Of a stretch of DNA of 64,000 bases, positions 9,201-18,522 are shown one piece after another (position 1 is the first letter of the stretch; every line of letters starts with the position of its first letter). The position numbers and the translations under genes are program-made. Under the pieces are notes generated by a model, which did not search any database, was not told where the DNA came from, and saw nothing but the letters and a program-made list of their open reading frames with translations. The DNA comes from Nitrospirota bacterium (GTDB lineage: Bacteria > Nitrospirota > Thermodesulfovibrionia > UBA6902), in NCBI GenBank assembly GCA_016207885.1, contig JACQZE010000030.1, forward strand, positions 1 through 64,000, read 5' to 3'.

Positions 9201-12042
9201 TTATGATCAAGCGACATATTCCGGCAATAATCATCAGACTGCGAATGCGACTGATTGCATAGCCTGCCATAAGCATAAAGTTGGATTCATGCCTCCTGAC
9301 TGCGGAAGTTGTCACGGTAATCCTCCGGGAGCAGGCGCGCCTGCCGGCCCGCTTGCCAGCAGCCCGTTTACAACAGGTTCTGTAACTGTAGGAGCGCATA
9401 ATACTCATTACACAACACTTGGATATACATGTAATTACTGTCATAATAATCAAGCGATGCCTCAGGCAAGTCTTGTTTATGCAAGTCAGGGTGATATAAG
9501 TATCAGCTTTAGCGCATTCGGCTCAACATCCGGCACTTACAGCGGCCAGATAGGCGTAAGTTATAATAATGTCGCAGGCGCAGGAGGGCTCAATTGTTCA
9601 TCTGTTTATTGTCATGGAGCAACACTTGACGGTACCTCAACCACTGCTCAGTGGAACGGGACGGTCGCATGCGGCAATTGCCATAAGGCAACAGCAGCCA
9701 ATCCTCCGACCCTTGGCAATCATGCCCGTCATGCCGGCAGCAGTCAGGTGAACCTTGTCTGTTCGGATTGTCATGGCGCAAACGGCGCAGGCGGAGTAGG
9801 ACATGTAAGCGGAACGGTTCAGTGGAGCCTGAACACTTCAAACGCGCAGTTCGGATCAAATGCAAAATATAACTCAGCGGCATCAGGCATGATAAACAAC
9901 CTGGCCCCGAGTTCATCATATCAGACATGTACTACACTTTATTGCCACAGTAATGTACAGGGCGCAAGCGGTGTTGGTGTTCCTTCATCATATAAATCGC
10001 CTTTATGGGGCGCCGGAACGTTGGGCTGCGCAGGCTGTCATGTTGATATGACAACCGCATCAGGAACATCAAGCCATATAAAACATGCAAACAGCGGGGC
10101 AGGAAACTATAATCTGACCTGTTCTAATTGCCACACCGGCTACACTGCCAGTGCGACAAATTCAACCTTACATGCTAACAACACTGTAAATGTCACTTTA
10201 GCTTCAGGCACATATTCCGGAGGCACTACGCCTGGTGATCATGCGCCGGGCGGAGGGTACGGAAGCTGTTCTACAAACAACTGCCACAGCGACGGCATGG
10301 CAACGCCATCTGCTTATACAAATCCCGCATGGGGAGGCGCCGCAGCCTGCGGCACCTGTCATGGAGTTGCGGCGGCAACACCGCCTGCTTCTACGCCGCA
10401 TACGAAGCATGTCGGCACAGCAGCCAATTATAAGTACGCATGTTACAAGTGTCATGCAAACGTGGCAGTAGCAGCTGATTCAACCGCATCTGCTACTCTG
10501 AACGGCACATATACAACAACACATGTGAACGGCACAAGGAATGTTGACTTTGACGCTTCTTCAGTCGGCGGCTCATGGGCAGGCTCACAGTGTTCTAACA
10601 CTTATTGCCATAGCCAGGGCACAACATTTACTGTTGCTTCAGCGACGCATGCCGCAATATTCTGGAGCGGCAGCAAGACCTGTGCGGATTGTCATACAGG
10701 CGGCACATCAACAGGGCCGAGCTATACAAACAATTCACCTAAGGCCAATACGCACGCACAGCATGTGACAACATCAGGCTATGTATGTGTTGACTGCCAC
10801 AGCGGCACGGTCACCGGCTCAAATACTATCTCCGATACTTCAAAGCATCTTAACAAGGCTTATGATGTTGCCGGTGCAAGCGTAACTGCTTATACATATG
10901 TTTCTGACGGCGGTACATGTACGACAAAATGTCATGGTTCAAAGACCGTGAAGTGGGGCACACAGACAACTGACGCTACATGCGTGAAGTGTCACGGTGT
11001 AGTCGGCACGACCTCAGTCCAATATGCTTCAATGACCGCTACAGCAGCGCCTGGATTTAATGGCACAGGACTTGACACCAATGGCGACTCTCTTGCGACT
11101 GACAGCCAGGTTGGAGCCCATAATGCGCATCTTAACTCAGTAAGCAATTACAGCAGTGATATAGCTTGTAATGAGTGCCACGCTGTTCCTGCATCGGCTA
11201 ACGCATCAGGACATATTGACACTGCGCTTCCTGCTGAATTGACCTTCGGCACTCTGGCAACGACAAATGTTGGTTCAACCACAGCTCCGAACTATGCAAG
11301 TCCGAGCTGTACAAATACATATTGCCATTATGGTAAATCATGGGGCGGCTACAGTCCTACTACTGCCAACGCGGCAGTCTCATGGACAAATACAGCCTAT
11401 CTCAGCGGCACGCCAAGCCTTGCCGGTGACTGTAATATGTGTCATGCGTCACCTCCATCGAGCCATGCAGGCGGTATGGTGATCGCTGATTGTATCGGCT
11501 GTCATACACATTTGAATAATGACGGAACATTCCTGGATCCTTCTCTGCATATCAATGGTGCAGTTAATGCTGCAGGCGGCGGATGCGGCGGATGCCATGA
11601 TTATGATAATGCTGGATCAGTTTATGCGAGCGGTGTCTGGACAGGCGGCACCTGGGGCAAGCTTCCGCATAGGGATGACCCGACCAATCAAGGATGGGGA
11701 GCGCACGCTAAGCATATAAATCACATTAAGACAAGGCTTGCTATTACATATGTTCTTTCCACATCAAACCAGACCTTTGGTGTTGGTGAGCCTGCAAATG
11801 TTTGCGGAACCTGTCATACTAACACGGTCGGCAACCATACAACAGGCGGCAGCACAGTCCGCTCGATCAACTTTGGCGACGGGACGTATAAGTACGGCGG
11901 AGCCGCAGGCTTCAGCTTTGTCTTAAGCGGAACCAACCCGACTTATAACGGTGTAAGCGCTACGTCTTCAGCGGTGAATCCGAAGACTTGCTCGAGCGTA
12001 AGCTGTCATTTCAGCACAACCCCGGTATGGGAAGCATTTTAG
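6271..12042 (+). CDS. Giant multihaem c-type cytochrome C with N-terminal Ig-like domains
   Basis: This 1,923-residue exported protein has one hydrophobic N-terminal segment (about residues 15-40, ending AYA). About 850 residues of beta-rich, Thr-rich Ig/fibronectin-like domains follow, including a DSTPP linker and a typical Fn3 stretch near residue 515. From about residue 890 there are 26 haem motifs: nineteen CX2CH, six CX4CH and one CX3CH (CTTKCH near 10920). The start is supported by GAGGAG eight bases upstream. It lies 64 bases after cytochrome B and 46 bases before cytochrome D, so one transcript is likely. The beta domains may display the haem region at the cell surface or bind a partner; that is inference. 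Extracellular or outer-membrane electron transfer is the likely role. Confidence 0.92.
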   Translation: MGRIISNKVSSMNWMAKISLVLVFTMFIVFGVKFAYEAYAAGATGKHYVISADSGTTGNVSQYNVTVGTQFKIRLKVLDQATGAGITGLTNTAITLTSARVKLNGTVCTMTAGTDFTNGTFAAVGGGVYDWPITINTGGTCTKAAGDIADFTFRVVNAAAGTVDAQRVQATQYVKISTAGVAGDRRYVEIQPSTYGDITNAAAFNYPFDFRFIDATGVNFNPGTITWALTRYRDNAGTTPAGTWGVTCGAYGATTPGAYRCSLNVTGTTLTTNNRYYVYFSATNGNYISYQGFGLTAVAAQNNTPLTNPQFTSPSLFAVVDSTPPIVGTVNVTPISTTYTTSAPVITASLSDAESTVTGCEYTTNGGTWVAGVLTGSASPWTCTASPTGLTGSLTINIRGTSTGGVGTGTAVPLTVDVTAPTTTDDIVSTAWLLTEKTVTLTPNDGSGSGVTAATGIYGCFGVGCTPVVLGGNTMTSNCGVDNECVYDVRYYSKDNLNWTEATKTSVYQVWIDRKAPVGLAATTPADGAFDLPTSTTVNSTIATDAGSGFVDYYFEVDTDVGFSAPQTGGWQAGTSYAPTLAAGPTYFWRVKAKDTLGNIPAWTTPQSFSTLAACVRNDPTLTLETDTGAIQGFITTNGGTKDYILTVINNDYGGCGNTTFDLTVSDTDGGNNFEAPILSSLTATLAPGAQTTRIVTVTATAGKTTGQSLTNATYEGTDPNHLNVVNSNNVTTFINVVDCNANIPYLIIGPDSGNVAIGGNIEYTVTVQNTDTGSGCTSVIYNINIDSESNAPSTHFDASTLSLPSKTLNPGQKGSVTLTVTSKIGAVLDQINITTIGVTATGHTSPAAATATTTVGNRIIHNSVNTGSTRWSSSGGWGVPGGRYGEFDCMTCHTTSDATNIKKIRSSIVTPNPASGTLPGDSQPVVFTQISSSTGASGVFGDDSDTSPSGRTSSNRICEVCHTYDAAKVNGVNVHAYDQATYSGNNHQTANATDCIACHKHKVGFMPPDCGSCHGNPPGAGAPAGPLASSPFTTGSVTVGAHNTHYTTLGYTCNYCHNNQAMPQASLVYASQGDISISFSAFGSTSGTYSGQIGVSYNNVAGAGGLNCSSVYCHGATLDGTSTTAQWNGTVACGNCHKATAANPPTLGNHARHAGSSQVNLVCSDCHGANGAGGVGHVSGTVQWSLNTSNAQFGSNAKYNSAASGMINNLAPSSSYQTCTTLYCHSNVQGASGVGVPSSYKSPLWGAGTLGCAGCHVDMTTASGTSSHIKHANSGAGNYNLTCSNCHTGYTASATNSTLHANNTVNVTLASGTYSGGTTPGDHAPGGGYGSCSTNNCHSDGMATPSAYTNPAWGGAAACGTCHGVAAATPPASTPHTKHVGTAANYKYACYKCHANVAVAADSTASATLNGTYTTTHVNGTRNVDFDASSVGGSWAGSQCSNTYCHSQGTTFTVASATHAAIFWSGSKTCADCHTGGTSTGPSYTNNSPKANTHAQHVTTSGYVCVDCHSGTVTGSNTISDTSKHLNKAYDVAGASVTAYTYVSDGGTCTTKCHGSKTVKWGTQTTDATCVKCHGVVGTTSVQYASMTATAAPGFNGTGLDTNGDSLATDSQVGAHNAHLNSVSNYSSDIACNECHAVPASANASGHIDTALPAELTFGTLATTNVGSTTAPNYASPSCTNTYCHYGKSWGGYSPTTANAAVSWTNTAYLSGTPSLAGDCNMCHASPPSSHAGGMVIADCIGCHTHLNNDGTFLDPSLHINGAVNAAGGGCGGCHDYDNAGSVYASGVWTGGTWGKLPHRDDPTNQGWGAHAKHINHIKTRLAITYVLSTSNQTFGVGEPANVCGTCHTNTVGNHTTGGSTVRSINFGDGTYKYGGAAGFSFVLSGTNPTYNGVSATSSAVNPKTCSSVSCHFSTTPVWEAF

Positions 12043-12088
12043 AGCGGGGGGGTAGAATATGAAAATTATAAAAGTGAGGGAGATCAAC

Positions 12089-15000
12089 ATGAGAGGGACA
12101 AAAGATAAAAAGACCGGAGGCATGAACTTGAAGAAGCCCAAGATCAGTCTCGTGCTGATCTTCACTATAATATTAAGCATCTTTACCGGATTGTTCAGCC
12201 CTATGGGGGCGCATGCAGCTCCGACTGCGGATGGACGTGTAGTATATAGTAATACTACAACAACACCTCAGAGCAGAAGCTACGCAGTATCAAGCAATAC
12301 ATTTGCTACTGCCGCTGCGATGCAGACTGGTGTTGCGCAGACCTTTATGGTTGATCGCGCTGCACCTGCCAGAAATGAGCACATTGCCGGTTATGTTACC
12401 GCTACCGGTGTCCTGTATATTCAAAGATGGAATGGAACGGCATGGTCGGCTGAATGGAATGTCACTGTCGGCGGCAACGGCATTGACGGCAGAAGGTTCG
12501 ACATCGCATATGAAAAAACAACCGGAAACGCGATGGTCGTATATTCAACGAATGCAACCGGTGCGGCAGGAAATGAGATGGCGTATCGTATATGGAATGG
12601 AACTTCATGGACAGCCGCAGTCAATATAAATTCAGCAAGATTCGCACAGGCTGCGACTGTAACATGGATAAAGATGAAATCAAATCCATTGTCAGGTTCA
12701 AATGAAATTGCCATGACAGCGGCTGACAGTGGAACGACTACTGCTAACACCTCTGTGCTGACATCTTTTATATGGAACGGTTCTGCATGGACAGAGCCAA
12801 CTGCCGCACATACTACAGCCACAACCGTTTATCTGCCTAATACAACAGGCCAGCTCGTACAGAATGACTGTTTTGATCTGGCATACGAGAGTTTAACAGG
12901 CGATCTCATAGTCGTCTTTACGACAGCTACACCACAGCAGTGGTATATCACAAAAACTGCTGCAGGCACATGGGGAACAGCCGTAAGTTATGCCACGGCC
13001 AGAGCAGTGCCGCTTCAGATGGTTGCGGAGTCGGATCCTCAAAGTAATCAAATTCTTGTCATGTTCAATAGAAGTGCCAGTACAAGCGTTTACGGCAACG
13101 TTTGGACAGGCACAGCTGTTGGAACTACGACTACTATAAGTAACGCCAATGGCGCAACAACAGCTATAGAAAAGAAGAGTATCGCCGCCAAGTGGCTTGT
13201 AGTTGGCGGGACTTCATATGCGATACCCATGTGGGCAACTTCTACCGCCGGCACGATAGGTTACGCACAGTTTAACGGATCAACTACGACATGGACCTCA
13301 GGCGCAAGCGGTTTTACTTATGTTACCGGTACAGGCACTGCGCAACAATGGATGGATGTTGACAGAGACCCGCAAAGCTCTGATACAATGATGCTGACTT
13401 TTTCGGACTCGGCAAATGATCTTTTTGCAAAGCGTCTTGTTATGACCGGTTCTGCTGCCTTCACCTGGACTAACGCAGACGGCGGCGCAACGCTCAATGC
13501 TGCCCTTGCCAGTATCACCTCTCAGAACTTCAGCTTTGCGTATAATAAGATTTCCGGTGATTCAGTCAATGTCGCAGACGGCACAGACCCGGCAAACGCT
13601 AACGCAGGACGCGGCAGCGCTGACAATGTCGCTGACAGCTTCACAATGGTCTCGACCAATGTGCAGGATGGCGCTGCATCTGTTACCGGAGTCACGGCAA
13701 GTTTAACTAACAGCGCAGACGTTTCGGGCATCAGGCTTTATAATGATAACGGGACTGTCGGTACATATGAGGCAGGGACGGATACGCTGCTCTCGACCGG
13801 GACGCCAGGAGCATCGGTGAGCTTTACCGGCTTTACTGAAAACCTTACGACATCAGCGTCAAACTACCTGATCCTGGTTGACATCGCAAGCGGCGCTACA
13901 CTGACGAATACTATTGACACTTCAGTAACCGCTGTTACTGTTACATCACCTGATTTGCAGGGTACTATATCTGACGCATCCAATCCGACGCGTCTTACTG
14001 TCGTGGATTTGCCGCATGAGAATGCATCCACCGCATTAAATTCCGCAATAGCAGCGAGCCCTATTTTAGAAGGCACTACAGGCGTTCTGATGCAGCGTTT
14101 TCAGGTGTCGAGCGTAACCAGCGGCGCAGGCGCACAGGATAATCAACTCGAGCTGAACTCTCTCGGTATTGACGACCTCGGCACTGCAACCGGAACCCGG
14201 ACCGCAAAGGCATATATTGATACAACAAGCTCTGCTACGCTTCCCGGAACTGCGGTGCTCATTGGAACTCTTTCTTCATGGACAGGAGCTCCAACTACAA
14301 TAACCTTGAATCAGGGAACCGCAGGTGACAGAACAGTAACTAACGCTACGCCAAGATACATATATATTGTTTATGATCTGCCTGCGGGAGCGACACAGAC
14401 CGTTCAATCAAGTATTACATCTGTCGGTGCGGTATCACCTGACGCAGGCCAGACAGGGCTTACATTGAATTCAAATGCAATAACGCTCAGCGCAGACCCG
14501 TCAAGTATCACATCATGCGCCGGCTGTCATGGATATGGAGCTACGCTTACAGATGGAACAGCGCGTAATGTCCCGGATGGTAAGTTCCCCGGCTCACATA
14601 ATAAACATGTGAATACCTACAGCAAGGCATGTTCCGTATGTCATACTGCGCCTGCAACTGAGACAAGTGCGGATTTCAATCACCGTAATGGCACAATTCA
14701 GATGGCAAACCCTATCAACGGCAACTCAGGGGCTGCATATACTAAAGGTGCAAGCTGGACGCAGGTAAACCCTCCTACTGCATTTACAGGATGCACTAAC
14801 ACTTACTGCCATAGCAGCGGAGCAGGAGTTGCTTCAGGCACGATCCCGTCTAACACTTCTATAACATGGGGCACAACAGCTACATGCGGCAGCTGCCACG
14901 GTGATGCAAACGGGCGGCCTAATTATGCCAATAACGGCGGAACGCCTCCAAAGAAGAACAGCCATTTCGGCACTACTCATGCAGCTCAAACATGTGATAA

Positions 15001-16438
15001 ATGCCATTATTCAACTACCACTACAGGCAATACGATCACTTCAGCGACGTTGCATACAAATGGCGCATATAATGTAAATGCCGGAACCAGTGTTACATTC
15101 ACTTATTCTTATAATGCAGGCGGTGGTTCATGCGCTACTGTCTCATGTCACGGCGATGCGCAGTGGGGTGTCACACAATTTGACTGTGTCACTTGTCATT
15201 CAAGTGCAATGGGGCCGCGTCGTATTATAGCCGGGGCAAGCGGTGAGTTTGCGCTGGCATACGGGCACAAGAAGACAGGCCAGGGCGCTGTTACAAAATA
15301 TGACTGTATCGTCTGCCACATGGAAGGTGACAAATCTACCGGTTCACCTAACGGGACATATCATGCAAACGGAACTATAGAACTTCGTGACCCTGATACA
15401 GGGACACAGATCATGGGTGTTACATTTGGAGGCACTGGAGCAGGAGGATATACAAGCACAGGTACGCCTGTTTCGTTTACTGATTTTAGCCGTGATCTCA
15501 GTGTAAAGTTTACATCGGATACTGCCTACAGCACTACTGCTGCAATTATGATAAACCATTGCCTGAAATGTCATGATGCAAATGGCGCTGCAAGCGCTGA
15601 AGCGCAGGTGCCGACTACTGGCACAGCTCTTAAGCCCTTTGGGACCACAGTCGCAAGTACTGCTACTTATTATTTGAATAATATTGCAGCGGCTAATACT
15701 GCAGGTTCAGTCGTGGATGTGAATACATCTTTTGCTTCTGCTAACGCATCATACCACCCGGTCAGAGCGAAGCAGAATAACAGCTATACTTCATTAAATA
15801 CTGCTGAAAGGATGAAGGCTCCATGGACAGGTGTGTCGAAGACTGCCGGTACACCAAGTTACGGGAGTCTGATGTCATGCTGGGACTGCCATGCGCCTGC
15901 CGGCACATTAAGCACAGTTACATTAAGCAGTACTGTTACTGCGCACGGCGCTGCCTCAACAATACGCAGAGATTCATGGACTGCTGCTACTGCTGCAACT
16001 CCGAACCTTTGCACCGTATGTCATATTGATTCTTATGGCGTTACGAACGGCACAGCTAATCATGCCGCAGGCTCGGCATTTGCAACAGGCGGTGACGGAA
16101 CCAGGTATAACATCTCTATCTGTATGAACTGCCATTCAAGTTTTAACAACAGCAGGCCATGGAGAGGGGTTGATGTGCACGGCTTTAATCTCTGGGCTGA
16201 GCTTCGTCCTACGGATGTGACAACGCCGGCTAACAGTGCGAGGTCTTTAAACTCGGCATCCGGGCATAAGCCGTACTCGTTTATTCGTACTGATAACTTG
16301 TCGAGTATTAACCCGAATACTACAACTGTTGATGATGGCGCAACATGGGTTGCTGTCGGCAACAGGCCTGGCTGTGTGCGTGGAACCAGCTTATGCGGTA
16401 ATTCACATGGAACGATCACTCCTGGCGGTGCGTATTAA
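12089..16438 (+). CDS. Multihaem c-type cytochrome D with propeller-like N-terminus
   Basis: I chose the ATG at 12089, not the one at 12059, because the GAGGGAG site with AGATCAAC spacing matches the leader of cytochrome C almost base for base. The protein is 1,449 residues. A signal peptide ends at AHA. Residues about 45-450 repeat a WNGTAW/WNGSAW pattern that resembles a beta-propeller. Two related beta domains follow (about 500-800), then 12 haem motifs from about residue 810, including CTNTYCH and CATVSCH. Near the C-terminus CGNSH looks like a decayed site. It is the last gene of the cytochrome array. The propeller could bind a surface ligand or mineral; nothing in the sequence shows which. 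Confidence 0.9.
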   Translation: MRGTKDKKTGGMNLKKPKISLVLIFTIILSIFTGLFSPMGAHAAPTADGRVVYSNTTTTPQSRSYAVSSNTFATAAAMQTGVAQTFMVDRAAPARNEHIAGYVTATGVLYIQRWNGTAWSAEWNVTVGGNGIDGRRFDIAYEKTTGNAMVVYSTNATGAAGNEMAYRIWNGTSWTAAVNINSARFAQAATVTWIKMKSNPLSGSNEIAMTAADSGTTTANTSVLTSFIWNGSAWTEPTAAHTTATTVYLPNTTGQLVQNDCFDLAYESLTGDLIVVFTTATPQQWYITKTAAGTWGTAVSYATARAVPLQMVAESDPQSNQILVMFNRSASTSVYGNVWTGTAVGTTTTISNANGATTAIEKKSIAAKWLVVGGTSYAIPMWATSTAGTIGYAQFNGSTTTWTSGASGFTYVTGTGTAQQWMDVDRDPQSSDTMMLTFSDSANDLFAKRLVMTGSAAFTWTNADGGATLNAALASITSQNFSFAYNKISGDSVNVADGTDPANANAGRGSADNVADSFTMVSTNVQDGAASVTGVTASLTNSADVSGIRLYNDNGTVGTYEAGTDTLLSTGTPGASVSFTGFTENLTTSASNYLILVDIASGATLTNTIDTSVTAVTVTSPDLQGTISDASNPTRLTVVDLPHENASTALNSAIAASPILEGTTGVLMQRFQVSSVTSGAGAQDNQLELNSLGIDDLGTATGTRTAKAYIDTTSSATLPGTAVLIGTLSSWTGAPTTITLNQGTAGDRTVTNATPRYIYIVYDLPAGATQTVQSSITSVGAVSPDAGQTGLTLNSNAITLSADPSSITSCAGCHGYGATLTDGTARNVPDGKFPGSHNKHVNTYSKACSVCHTAPATETSADFNHRNGTIQMANPINGNSGAAYTKGASWTQVNPPTAFTGCTNTYCHSSGAGVASGTIPSNTSITWGTTATCGSCHGDANGRPNYANNGGTPPKKNSHFGTTHAAQTCDKCHYSTTTTGNTITSATLHTNGAYNVNAGTSVTFTYSYNAGGGSCATVSCHGDAQWGVTQFDCVTCHSSAMGPRRIIAGASGEFALAYGHKKTGQGAVTKYDCIVCHMEGDKSTGSPNGTYHANGTIELRDPDTGTQIMGVTFGGTGAGGYTSTGTPVSFTDFSRDLSVKFTSDTAYSTTAAIMINHCLKCHDANGAASAEAQVPTTGTALKPFGTTVASTATYYLNNIAAANTAGSVVDVNTSFASANASYHPVRAKQNNSYTSLNTAERMKAPWTGVSKTAGTPSYGSLMSCWDCHAPAGTLSTVTLSSTVTAHGAASTIRRDSWTAATAATPNLCTVCHIDSYGVTNGTANHAAGSAFATGGDGTRYNISICMNCHSSFNNSRPWRGVDVHGFNLWAELRPTDVTTPANSARSLNSASGHKPYSFIRTDNLSSINPNTTTVDDGATWVAVGNRPGCVRGTSLCGNSHGTITPGGAY

Positions 16439-16470
16439 AAGCAGTACGGTTTGAGTTATTGATATTATGA

Positions 16471-16509
16471 ATGCCCCGTCCCGAATCTCCGGGACGGGGC
16501 ATTTTTTTT
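16471..16509 (+). terminator. Rho-independent terminator after the cytochrome array
   Basis: A perfect 13-base stem (16471-16483 with 16490-16502), a six-base loop and a run of eight T. It closes the four-gene cytochrome operon. Confidence 0.95.
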
Positions 16510-16627
16510 GCAATGATTTATTAACTCCCCAATAAAACTCTTAAATAACGAGGGAAGTTTTTGGAATCGTATTTGTGATAATCTATTAGAGTCTAAAACA
16601 TATTTCAATACCCGGAGTAAAATCAGA

Positions 16628-18016
16628 GTGAAAAAACAATCTAACTTTATTTACCTTCAGTTATGTATTTGTATTCTGTTTTTAGTGTCTGGAACCGGCT
16701 GCACCAGGAAAGATCAGGAACCTAAAGTGCTGCCCAAATCCGCCAAACATGAGGTCGCATCTGCAACGACTCTTTTATCAACCATTGATTCTGATGATGT
16801 GTCTGACCTCTCAAACTTCAAGGCGCTTTTCAGTGAGCGCGGTGATGCTGTTGCATATCGCGCAAAGAAAGACGATCAATATCAGGCTGTTTATAATGGC
16901 AGAAAGAGCAGGCTGTATCAGGACGTCGCTCATTTGAGCATGAGTTCTGACGGCAGCCACTTTGCTCATGATTTGCTGGAGAACGGCAGGAGGCGCATTG
17001 TATTGGACGGCAGAGAGGGTAAGGAGTTTGATGATGTATGGCGCCCTGTCTTCAGTCCTGACGGCAGGCATATAGCCTATACAGCACAGACAGCGCTGAA
17101 ATATTACATAGTTGTTGACGATAAGGTAAGCAAGGCGGCTGCAAGTTCTTACAGCGAAGTGCTGGCATTCAGCGCTGATTCTTCAAAAATAGCATATATC
17201 GAAAGGGATGAACGAAGCATTGAGAATCAAAAGATGTTTGTGATCGTAAGCGACCTTGAGTTTAAGAAACAGAGCATAAAAGAGTGCCGCGATGATCTTC
17301 TTATTACAAATAAAGATAAGACCATGATAGCGGCAGTCACGGTCAGCGGAAATAAACAGAGGGTGATATCCTTCAGCTTCAGTCAGCCTGACCTTGTCAA
17401 AGAGGGGCCGCTTTATGACAGTATAGACAAGCTCGACTATATAGAGAATATCCTGTTCGGCAGCGACAGTGCTTCACTTGTATACACGGCAAAGAGGGAC
17501 GGGAAGAGCTACATAGTTCTTAACGGCGCTGAGGAGGAACTGCCTATGCCAGATGGGCTGAGATGGTCGCCGGTCATCCGTCCCGACGGGAAAGGGGTCG
17601 GGTTGATCATGGCAGTTGGAAAGGAGAGGGTTTTCTATGAAGCTTTTATGAAAGATGATATGAAGCGGAAGAGATATGATGAAGCCGCAATGCCGGTTTA
17701 CAGCGACGACAGCAGTCAGCACGCGTATTGTGCGAGGCGAGGCAAAGACATCTTTATTGTTGTGAACGGCAAGGAAGGCCCTGTTTTCGATTATGTGGTT
17801 GCGCCGATCTTCAGCCCTGACGGCAGCAGGCTTGTCTATCGCGCCCGGAAAGACAACAAACGCTTGCTTGTTGTCTCAGATACAAACGGCAAGGTGATCA
17901 GACAACTTCCCGCTTACGATATGATATTTGACACATTGTTTACCGCTGACGGAAAGTCGGTCGCATACGGCGTGAAGGACGGAAATGAACTTTGGTGGAA
18001 GGTGGAGAAGCTGTAG
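16628..18016 (+). CDS. Exported lipoprotein with TolB/WD40-like beta-propeller
   Basis: The 462-residue protein starts at GTG with GGAG eleven bases upstream. The N-terminal hydrophobic stretch ends in a lipobox (VSGTGC), so it should be lipid-anchored. The rest consists of repeats with the FSPDGRHIAY / FSPDGSRLVYRA pattern of PD40/TolB propellers. Between blades are short segments such as YIVLNG and IVLDGREG. Such propellers usually mediate protein-protein contacts, so no enzyme activity is proposed. It follows the cytochrome terminator by about 120 bases and has its own transcription start; no clear promoter was found. Confidence 0.75.
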   Translation: MKKQSNFIYLQLCICILFLVSGTGCTRKDQEPKVLPKSAKHEVASATTLLSTIDSDDVSDLSNFKALFSERGDAVAYRAKKDDQYQAVYNGRKSRLYQDVAHLSMSSDGSHFAHDLLENGRRRIVLDGREGKEFDDVWRPVFSPDGRHIAYTAQTALKYYIVVDDKVSKAAASSYSEVLAFSADSSKIAYIERDERSIENQKMFVIVSDLEFKKQSIKECRDDLLITNKDKTMIAAVTVSGNKQRVISFSFSQPDLVKEGPLYDSIDKLDYIENILFGSDSASLVYTAKRDGKSYIVLNGAEEELPMPDGLRWSPVIRPDGKGVGLIMAVGKERVFYEAFMKDDMKRKRYDEAAMPVYSDDSSQHAYCARRGKDIFIVVNGKEGPVFDYVVAPIFSPDGSRLVYRARKDNKRLLVVSDTNGKVIRQLPAYDMIFDTLFTADGKSVAYGVKDGNELWWKVEKL

Positions 18017-18019
18017 AGT

Positions 18020-18050
18020 GTCATTCCCGCGCAGGCGGGAATCCAGAATC
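18020..18050 (+). repeat. Palindromic REP-like repeat, copy 1
   Basis: Contains the perfect hairpin ATTCCCGC-GCAG-GCGGGAAT (18023-18042). Its reverse complement is found at 18443-18470, on the other side of the GIY-YIG gene. Confidence 0.85.
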
Positions 18051-18055
18051 AGTTA

Positions 18056-18343
18056 ATGAAAATCTATTGTGTATATATCCTCAGTAGTAGGCGTAACGGC
18101 ACACTTTATGTTGGAATGACATCTGATCTTATTAAACGTGTTTATGAACACAAGAGTTGCATGGTTGATGGATTTACTAAGCAACATGGTGTGCACTGTC
18201 TTGTATGGTATGAAATACATGAAACATCTGATGCTGCAATATTGAGAGAGAAGCAGATAAAGAAGTGGGAGAGAAAATGGAAGCTGAGGCTTATAGAGGA
18301 GATGAATCCTGAATGGAAAGATTTGTATGAGGATTTATTGTAA
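18056..18343 (+). CDS. Small GIY-YIG domain protein
   Basis: The 95-residue protein carries the GIY-YIG nuclease signature in its variant form: VYILSS near residue 5 and LYVGMT near residue 18, then an Arg (KRVYEHK) and a Glu in the helical part (REKQIKKWERKWK). This is the compact YhbQ/UvrC-N-like class with one domain only. The gene sits tightly inside a group of palindromic repeats (18020-18050 before, 18347-18470 after) that begin within six bases of its start and stop. This association is common for these stand-alone genes and suggests a link with repeat spread, analogous to RAYT transposases and REP elements; that is inference. Confidence 0.88.
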   Translation: MKIYCVYILSSRRNGTLYVGMTSDLIKRVYEHKSCMVDGFTKQHGVHCLVWYEIHETSDAAILREKQIKKWERKWKLRLIEEMNPEWKDLYEDLL

Positions 18344-18346
18344 TTT

Positions 18347-18470
18347 CTGGATTCCCGCCCAAAACACCACGGGAATGACAAAAAAAAACAGTTGTCATCC
18401 CCGTGAAAACGGGGAACCAGGGTTTTTGGTTGTTGACTCTTTTCTGGATTCCCGCCTGCGCGGGAATGAC
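18347..18470 (+). repeat. Cluster of palindromic REP-like repeats, copies 2-4
   Basis: Three units lie side by side. 18347-18379 starts CTGGATTCCCGCCC and ends GGGAATGAC. 18394-18420 is GTCATCCCCGTGAAAACGGG plus AACCAG. 18443-18470 is the inverted copy of the 18020-18050 unit. A partial copy (CCACGGGAATGACAAAA) follows at 18483-18499. All share the GTCATTCCCG...CGGGAATCC frame. The spacing is irregular and the units alternate orientation. Confidence 0.8.
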
Positions 18471-18522
18471 TTAAATTGAAAACCACGGGAATGACAAAAT
18501 GTGATATTACTGGTATGACAAA

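Noticed and set aside
18347-18499. CRISPR array at the 18 kb repeats
   Set aside because: Units differ in sequence and orientation, spacing is irregular, and there are no cas genes. They are palindromic interspersed repeats.
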